NCBI RefSeq assembly: GCF_019578655.1
Contig: NC_063263.1
Span: forward strand, 23,249,001-23,313,000
Length of the DNA stretch: 64,000 nt
Direction of reading: 5' to 3'
Source of the DNA: Ricinus communis
Taxonomy: Eukaryota > Streptophyta > Magnoliopsida > Malpighiales > Euphorbiaceae
The position numbers and the translations under genes are program-made. Shown in pieces: positions 56,810 through 64,000 of this stretch; the first letter of the stretch is position 1, and every line of letters begins with the position of its first letter. The notes under the pieces were generated by a model. The model saw only the letters and a program-made list of their open reading frames with translations, made no database searches and was not told where the DNA came from.

Positions 56810-59345
56810 TGAAAGCCAATGAAGGAGCTCAACACCTGAAGCCATTTTGCGATGGATTTGACTATGCCTTTTGAAAATTCCGTATTTACTACTTTTCATG
56901 ACTCGAATATACTCCTACAGCAGCAATATCGAGAAAGAGTTTTTAAATTATTATAAATTAATTTCATGTCTTCTTGTTGCTGAGCAAAATAATGAGCTCT
57001 TATTGAAAATCATAAAACTCGTCAAACAGGTTTTGCTCCATTCTTTGAAGTGAATGAGACAACATATAATAATGTTGGGCATGGATGAGGAAGAGGATGA
57101 AAGAATAATCATAGTCGAGGAAGTGGCCGAGGTTATGGCTGAAATTATAATAACAATAGTTACGATAGTAGAAATAATAATGTATCTTTCTACCATAAGT
57201 GGAAGAATCATGTAGAGAATAATGAAGCAAAGCAAAAGTCATAAAATCAATGTGATTGATGTAGTTTGAAAGGGCATTGGTTTCATATTTGTCATACACC
57301 AAAATATTTTACTATCTATATCAAGAGTCCTTAAAAAAGAAAAAAATATAAAAGCAAATTTAGTTGAAATGATGGTTATTTTGGTGATGACTTTGTTCAT
57401 ATCACATATTTAGATGTGCCAGAGTTTTTTGAGAATCTTGAAGAAAGAATTAATATTTGGTCGGTGATGGCAATATAAATGCCTAAAACTATGTATTTCC
57501 TTTATCTCATTTATTTAATTTTTTTTATTATTGATTTCTTTTATTCAAATACTAGTTTATAGCGTTAGTAACTTATCTACTTTTGAGTACTTTTGGATTG
57601 GTTTTAATTGATTTATTATTTTATTTTTTACAAATATGTTTTTATTTTTACGAAGATATTATGGATCCTACTCAATTATTAGTAGGACTAAAACAGATAA
57701 TGTAGATTTATGTCTTGCAGAAAGTACAACCATGCACGTCATACTAAAAGATATCTCTCACTTAATAATGAGAGAAACTTATGTTAATATAATATATGGT
57801 AGTAAAATAATAACTTAAGGCTCCGGAAGAGTAAATATATTACTACCTAGAGGTACATATTTCTTTATTAAAAATGTAATTTTTTTTCCAAACTCTTGTA
57901 GAAATTTATTGAGCTTTAAATATATTCATCGAAATAGATATCATATTAGGACTACAAATGTGAAAAATATTGAATATCTATACATTACAACCCTCACAAT
58001 AGGCAAGAATGTGTATTGAAGAAATTATATATTTTCTCTAGCTTATATTATACATATATGTGTATTATTGAAACAAACTAGTTACCGCCCCGTGGGAGAA
58101 TACTTTTTCTATTCGTAGATCGGAGATTCTTAAGAACCGATCTAATACTTGTACAAATTCAAAAAAGGACAATTAGTTGATCGAGTATTAGTATCATTAT
58201 CCTAATGATCATGGACAAAGCTTTTAGAGGAAAGAAGGAAAGACGAGAATGCCGCGACGAGGACGCGACGGGTTGCCTTCTCTTTGTGCCCGACGCTGGG
58301 GACTAAGTTAAGAGCTGCCCGGGATCTATTTCCTATTCTTACTTGCTAATGCTCAGATGATTTTTAATGGTTTGGAATCTTCCTCAAGCCGGGAATTCTG
58401 TTAGTAGAGCCTGAAAGTAGTGGTAGCAAACCAGAAATTTACTGTAGAAAATATTTTTCTTATCTAGCATAATCGATTAGGTTATCGTGGATCAACAATG
58501 ATGCAAAAAATTATTAAGAACTCATATGGTCATCCATTAAAGAACTAGAAGATTCTTCAATCTAATAAATTTTCAAGTTCGGCTTGCTCTCAAAGAAAAC
58601 TGATTATTAGGCCTTCACCCAGTAAAATTCAGAATGAATTTTAATTTTAAGAATGTATACAAAGTGATATTTATGGAACAATTAATCTACTATGTAGACC
58701 ATTTAAATATTTTGTGGTATTAATAGATTCATTAACATGATGGTCACATGTATATTTATTACCAACTCAAAATCTGACATTTTCTAGATTACTTATTCAA
58801 ATAATTCGATTAAGAGCACAATTTTTAAAATATACTATTAAGAGAATTCGTCTTGATAATGCTGGTGAATCTACATCTAAGGCCTTTAATGATTGTTGCA
58901 TGTCAATTAGAATAATTGTTGAACATCTAGTAGCTCATGTTCATACTCAAATTGATCTTAACATAATCTTTTATTAAATATCTCCAATTAATAGCCAGAC
59001 AACTACTTATAAAAATAAACCTTCCAATAATTACTTGGGAACATGAAATTTTACATCATCAACTATTATTCGCATTAGGCTAACTAGTTACCATAAATTC
59101 TTATAATTGGTTTCTGGTCAGAATCCCAATATTTTCCATTTGAGAATTTTTGTATGTGTTGTTTATGTCCCGATTGACCCTCATATCGCATAAAAATGGA
59201 ACCTCAAATAAGATTTAAAAAAATATATATTGAATATGAATCTCCATCTATAATTAAATATCTTGAGCCATTGATGATGGATGTTTTTACTGCGAGATTT
59301 AATGATTGTTATTTTAATGAAGCTTTGTTTCCTAAATTAGGAGGA
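56810..59345 (+). pseudogene. Ty1/copia polyprotein remnant (gag, protease, integrase)
   Basis: Starting with MKANEGAQHLKP and a damaged gag core, the order is as in copia. A Gly-Arg-rich stretch and zinc knuckle with LKGHW lie at 57080-57300. The protease region has LCLAESTTMHVILKDISH, GSGRVNILLPRGT and NLLSFKYIHRN (57700-57950). The pre-integrase H-x-R-L-G-Y-R-G-S motif is at 58465. The integrase has SDIYG, RLDNAGESTSKAF (58850) and YESPSIIKYLEP...FNEALFPKLGGE (59220-59345). Frameshifts and stops are frequent. A foreign segment interrupts it at 58081-58427. Reverse transcriptase is replaced by a gypsy sequence. Confidence 0.8.
58081..58427. other. GC-richer insertion inside the copia remnant, possibly organellar DNA
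   Basis: About 345 bp beginning 'gttaccgccccgtgggaga' and including 'gcgacgaggacgcgacggg' and 'gagctgcccgggatc' differs sharply in base composition from its surroundings. It breaks the copia frame, which resumes at 'aaccagaaattt' (N-Q-K-F, the expected continuation). The character resembles plant mitochondrial non-coding DNA, but I cannot name a source gene. Confidence 0.4.
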
Positions 59346-59384
59346 GAGCAACTGTTATTCTTCAACAATAATTACTTCCTAAGA

Positions 59385-62300
59385 TATAAAACCCTAGGAG
59401 CTTTACCATTGATATTACAATAGGGAATAGAAAAGTTGAAAAAGCTATGTTGGATTTAGGAGCAAGCATCAACTTGATGCCTTACTCAATTTATGCACAA
59501 TTTGGATTGGGGGAATTGAAACCAACTACCACATATCTACAATTTGCAGATAGGTCAATACAGTATCCAAAATGTATAGTGGAGGATTTGCTAATTCAAG
59601 TAGGAAAACCAATAATTTCTATTGACTTTATGGTTCTTGACATGGAAAATATACCAGCAAGGGATAAGGAGCAAACTATACTTATGGTAGACCTTTTATG
59701 GCAACTACCAAGACAATTATTAATGTGCACAATGGGAAGCTGACTATGACAGTCTTGGGAGAGACTATAGAATTTAAAGTATTTGATTCTCTAACTCTAT
59801 ATCATAGTACTTTAATTGATAAATGTTCATATATTGGTTGCTTAGACTATCTTATATATGAAAATTATTTACAGGATAAAGAAGATAAGTTAGAGGTTAC
59901 TTTAACATTGGAACAAATATATGAAAATTTAGATGATGAAGTCTTAGAGTTTCATGATAAGTTAGATAAAGTTATTCCAATGTCTATAGAATAAAATATT
60001 AGTAAACCATTGGATTTTTCCATTAAAAATGAAACAAAGATTATTCATGAACCACCTAAACTTGAACTTAAAGAGTTACCTATAGTACTTAGGTATGTCT
60101 TTCTAGGAGAGAAAGATACATATATGGTAATTGTAGCATCTGATCTTTTCCCTTCTAAAGAAGAGACAACTATTAGAGAGTTAAAAAGACTTAAGAAAGT
60201 ATAGGGTCTAGAATTTTTGTTATTAAAGGTATTAGTCCAACTATGTACATGCATAATATTATCTTAGAAGACAATGTAGTATTGTTAGAGATACCTAAAG
60301 AATACTTAATCATAATATGAAATAGGTGGTGAAAAAATAAGTTGCAAAAACTATTGGATGAATGAATTATGTATCCAATAGCTGATAGTAATTAGATAAG
60401 CCCTATACATGTAATGCCTAAAAAGTCAGGCATTACAGTTGTCAAAAATGAAAAGGAAGAACTAAGTTTTCACTAGAATGACTACAAAATGGAGAATTTG
60501 TATTGATTATAGAAAGCTAAATGCAACAAAAAAGAAGAATCATTTTGCCTTTTCGCTTATTGATCAAATCTTAGAGCATTTAGTTTGACATGAATTTTAT
60601 TATTTTCTTAATGATCTTTCAGGTTATTATCAAGTACTTATTGCACTTGAAAATCAAGAAAAAATGATATTCACATGTCCTTTTGGAATTTTGCATTTAG
60701 AAGAATGGCATTTGGCCTTTGCAACACACCTGCAACATTTCAGAAATGTAAGCTTTCTATTTCCTCTGATATGTTAGAAGATTGCATCAAAGTATTTTTG
60801 GATGATTTTTCATTTTTTGGCTCCTCATTTAATGTATATCTTAGCAATTTAACACGTGTGCTTGAAAAATGTACTGAATGTAATTTAACTTTGAGTTGGG
60901 AAAAGATATTTTATGGTTAAATATGGTATTGTGTTAGGACATGTGGTTTCTAGTAAAGGTATTATAGTTGATAAGGAAAAAATTAATTTAATTGCTAAAT
61001 TGCCTTAACCTACTTCGGTGAAGGGCATTAGAAGTTTTCTTGGTAATTGATGATTTTATAGGCGTTTTATAAATGATTTTTTCAAAAATTGCTCGTCCTT
61101 TAATTGAATTGCTGGCTAAGAATTTGAACTTTATTTTTAATAATGCATGCCTTTCTGCTTTTAATACTTTAAAAGAGAAGCGGACTAGTGCACCTATAAT
61201 TATGGTACTTGATTAGTCCCTTCCCTTTGAAATCATGTGTGATGCATCTGATTATGCCATAGAAGAAGTTTAGAGCAAAGGGTTGATAAAGCTTTACATA
61301 TTATATATTATGTTAGTAAAACTCTAAATGATGCTCAAATAAATTATTCTACCACAGAAATAGAATTTATGGTTGTTGTGTTTTCATTAGATAAATTTAG
61401 ATTTTTTTTGGTTGGATCTATGGTTATTTTGCATTCAGATCATGTAGCTTTGAGACATCTTTTGACTAAGCTAAATGCTAAACCATGGATTATAAGGTGG
61501 GTGCTCATAATATAGGAGTTTCATGTAGAAATCAAAGATAGAGAAGGTAGTGAAAATCTAGTTGTTGATCACCTTTCTAGATTGATTTTTTATTTTGATA
61601 ATCTTAGTTCTAAGAAAGCAATTAATGAAACCTTTCCTGCTGAATAATTATTTGCTATGAATCATGAGCCTTGGTATGCTAATATTGTTAATTACTTAGT
61701 TTGTGGTATTATTAGATCTAACTTAACTTGACAGTAAAAGAAAAGATTCCTATATGTTTGCAGACATTATTACTGGGATGACCCTTCTTTGTTTACACAT
61801 TGACTGAATCAAATGATTAGAAGATGTGTTCTTGAAAATGAGCAATAAAGTATTCTTACTTTTTGCCATTAGCTGCATTGTGGAGGTCATTTTGGTGGTA
61901 AGAAGACAACTTATGAAGTTCTTTAATCAGGTTATTTTTTACCTTTGTTATTTAGGGATGCTCATTTATTTTGTGTAAAATGTGATAAATGCCAAAAAAT
62001 GGAAACATTGGTAAAAGGAATAACCTGCCTCAAACTTTTAATCTTGTGGTTGAATTGTTTAATGTATAAGGCATTAATTTTATAGGACCATTTTCACATT
62101 CTCATGGCTATGAATATATACTTGTTGCTATTGATTATGTATCTAAATAGGCAGAAGTAACTAATGATGCTAATGTAATGTAAAAATTTATAAACTATAA
62201 TATATTTAGTAGGTTTGGAATGCCTAGAACAATCATTAGTGATGAGGAAATCCATTTTTACAAGGCATTTGCTGCTTTACTAAAGAAGTGTAGAGTAACT

Positions 62301-62870
62301 CATAGAGTAGAAACTTCTTATCACCCACAAACATCAAGGCAAGTGAGGGTAAGCAATAGGCAAATTAAGTCAGTAATTGAAAAATCAGCATGCCCAACGA
62401 TTGGGCAACTCTTTGGGCATATTGCACAGCCTACAAAACACCCATTAGAATGAGTCCTTATAGGCTAGTATATGGCAAAGCTTGCCATATAGATTTAACC
62501 GAAGCGGGAGACGAACGCCTACTGCATCTAAAGGAGCTTGAAGAGATGCGTAGTGGGGTATGTCAAAATGCAAACTTTATAAAGAAAGAACTTAGAGACA
62601 ACATGACAATAATATACTTCGTAAGTCTTTCGTACCTAGAATAAAAGTTTTATTATTTAACTCACGTTTTAAAGTTTTTTTAAGAAAGCTAAAGTCAAGA
62701 TGGAATGGACCTTTCGAATTAGTAAAGGTATTTTCTCATAGTGCGCTGGACTTACACAATAATAAGAAATAAGAGCAATTCAAAATGAATGGCGTATTAT
62801 AAATAAATGGCTTATGGATATGAAGTGGAGTGCGTTGATGCACTACCAACTTGAGCTTAACTCAACAATG
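59385..62870 (+). pseudogene. Athila-like Ty3/gypsy remnant (protease, reverse transcriptase, RNase H, integrase)
   Basis: It begins with AMLDLGASINLMPYSIYAQF (59447 on; protease) and continues through TKTIINVHNGKL. Reverse transcriptase motifs follow in changing frames: TKWRICIDYRKLNAT (60490), CPFGIL, RRMAFGLCNTPATFQ (60705), FLDDFSFFGSSF (60795) and LGHVVSSKGI. RNase H (FEIMCDASDYA, about 61230) comes next. The integrase has HYYWDDPS, H-C-G-G-H-F-G (61870), ISDEEIHFYKAF (62230) and SYHPQTS, then [21 protein letters not shown]. No gag and no LTR are attached. Stops and frameshifts occur throughout. Confidence 0.85.
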
Positions 62871-63019
62871 TCTATGTATAGACAGCTTTTACTATTTTTG
62901 TTATATTTTTTACTTTTAAATAAAGAGTGTCCTCATTTTTATTTTTAGAAAACTTGCAAGAGGTTCAGACATCCTAGCATCTAAACGGATCCTCAAGTGT
63001 AAAAAGGGTTCATCATGTA

Positions 63020-63310
63020 GTTATTAGGGCTGCATGTGACCTGAGCCACTCGCGAGCTACTCAAAGCTCGGCTTGGTAAAAGCTCGTTCAAGTTTGTTCA
63101 TTAGGATAAACGAGCCGAGCTCGAGCTTCATTTTCGAGCTCGTTTATTAAATAAGTCTAAGCTCGGGAACCGACTCGTTAAGGAGCTCGCGAGTTGACTC
63201 GTTTAATGAGCTCGCGAGATGGCTTATTAAGGAGCTCGTGAGCTGGTTCGTTTAATTAGCTTGCGAGTTGGCTCATCTAATGAGCTCGCGAACTAGCTCG
63301 TGCATTACCT
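63020..63310. repeat. GAGCTCG-rich element with about five tandem 25-bp units
   Basis: From 63183 to about 63307 the pattern 'gagctcgcgag.tggctcgtttaat' repeats about five times with substitutions. The preceding 150 bp has inverted GAGCTCG/CGAGCTC pairs ('cgagccgagctcgagcttca'). Such text is known from non-coding plant repeats. No termini were found. Confidence 0.65.
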
Positions 63311-64000
63311 CAATAAAAAAAAATATTCTAATTAAAAATAAATAAATAGATCGTAAGAGCTCAACTTTTATTACGTTGAAATAACAATATATACCAACAA
63401 ATTAGGTTTTAATTATAAATATTCTAATTGAATAATTTTAGTATTACATATGCAAGTGCTAGTTTAATAACATTATTGATTAAGTTGGCATTTAATTATG
63501 TACATTTAATTATTATTATTGTCTTACCAATTTATTTTTTTCATAAATTAATTCAAGTAGAATATAAAATAAAAACTATGTATGAAAATAATAATATAGT
63601 TTTGTGTATAGTATAGTTAACTTAAATCAACATAAACTATGTTGCTTTACTATAAAATTATGTAGTTTTAGTTTTTATGTAAATGTTTAAAGATATTACT
63701 ACAAAAATGCATAGTTTTAGTGTTGAATAAACAAGCATATATTATGTAATTGCTTAAAGATATTTAAAAATTATAGTCTATATATTTATAAGTTAACGAA
63801 GCATGAGCAAAATTTTTTGCAATATGCTTAATGTGAAGCTTGTAAATAGAGTAAGAACTTTATAAATTAACATAAAAGGTATTATAGTCTAACTGATAAA
63901 GGAAAAGTACTGGAATAAGAACTATTATAAATTAACATTAGTAAATATTTTTGTAATATGCTTAATGTGAAGCTTATGAAACTAGGCATGACTTGTTTGC
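63311..64000. other. AT-rich DNA, no gene recognised
   Basis: There is a 62-codon open frame at 63428-63616 of hydrophobic low-complexity composition and no recognisable family. 'ttgcaatatgcttaatgtgaagctt' and 'tttgtaatatgcttaatgtgaagctt' recur at about 63817 and 63952, part of a roughly 135-bp imperfect direct repeat with 'ataaattaacat'. Confidence 0.45.

Noticed and set aside
57000..57302. Minus-strand frames of Tyr/Ser-rich sequence
   Set aside because: Antisense to the Gly/Arg/Asn-rich part of the copia gag remnant.

Overview
This is nuclear DNA of a flowering plant, a eudicot, possibly Malpighiales (low confidence). The evidence is long AT-rich intergenic DNA, genes split by GT-AG introns, tRNA-Met-primed LTR retrotransposons, MITE-like foldbacks, and plant-type proteins: an aldehyde oxidase, gamma-tubulin complex component 6 and RTM2-like small heat-shock proteins. 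No bacterial operon, CRISPR array, rRNA or convincing tRNA gene was seen.

Layout. Positions 1-4106 hold the N-terminal half of a minus-strand molybdo-flavoprotein aldehyde oxidase, whose C-terminal half lies off the left edge. From about 5.1 to 17.2 kb is a transposon graveyard: a MULE transposase fragment, copia gag pieces, LTR fragments, a Ty3/gypsy gag-protease remnant split by a solo LTR (9446-10648, site duplication ATTAA), a copia remnant and a TIR element. Positions 17730-29582 hold a complete 14-exon minus-strand GCP6 gene; its exons sum to 3660 nt in one frame (1219 residues). From 30.9 to 45 kb is a nest: a Ty3/gypsy element (35168-42245, TSD GTTAG) sits inside the gag gene of an older Athila-like element. 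Two RTM2-like genes lie in direct orientation (48004-49180 and 54343-55924) with the same two-exon plan. From 56.5 to 62.9 kb copia and gypsy remnants are joined head to tail, and a GAGCTCG-rich tandem repeat follows at about 63.2 kb.

The host genes work separately: the aldehyde oxidase in aldehyde/hormone metabolism, GCP6 in microtubule nucleation, and the RTM2-like proteins as membrane-anchored alpha-crystallin proteins. The most unusual pattern is in the mobile DNA. Three unrelated LTRs each carry GC-rich, CpG-containing inverted repeats just upstream of a TATA box in otherwise AT-rich DNA. In older copies the changes at these dyads are mostly CpG to TpG or CpA. I found no clear new multi-gene system.
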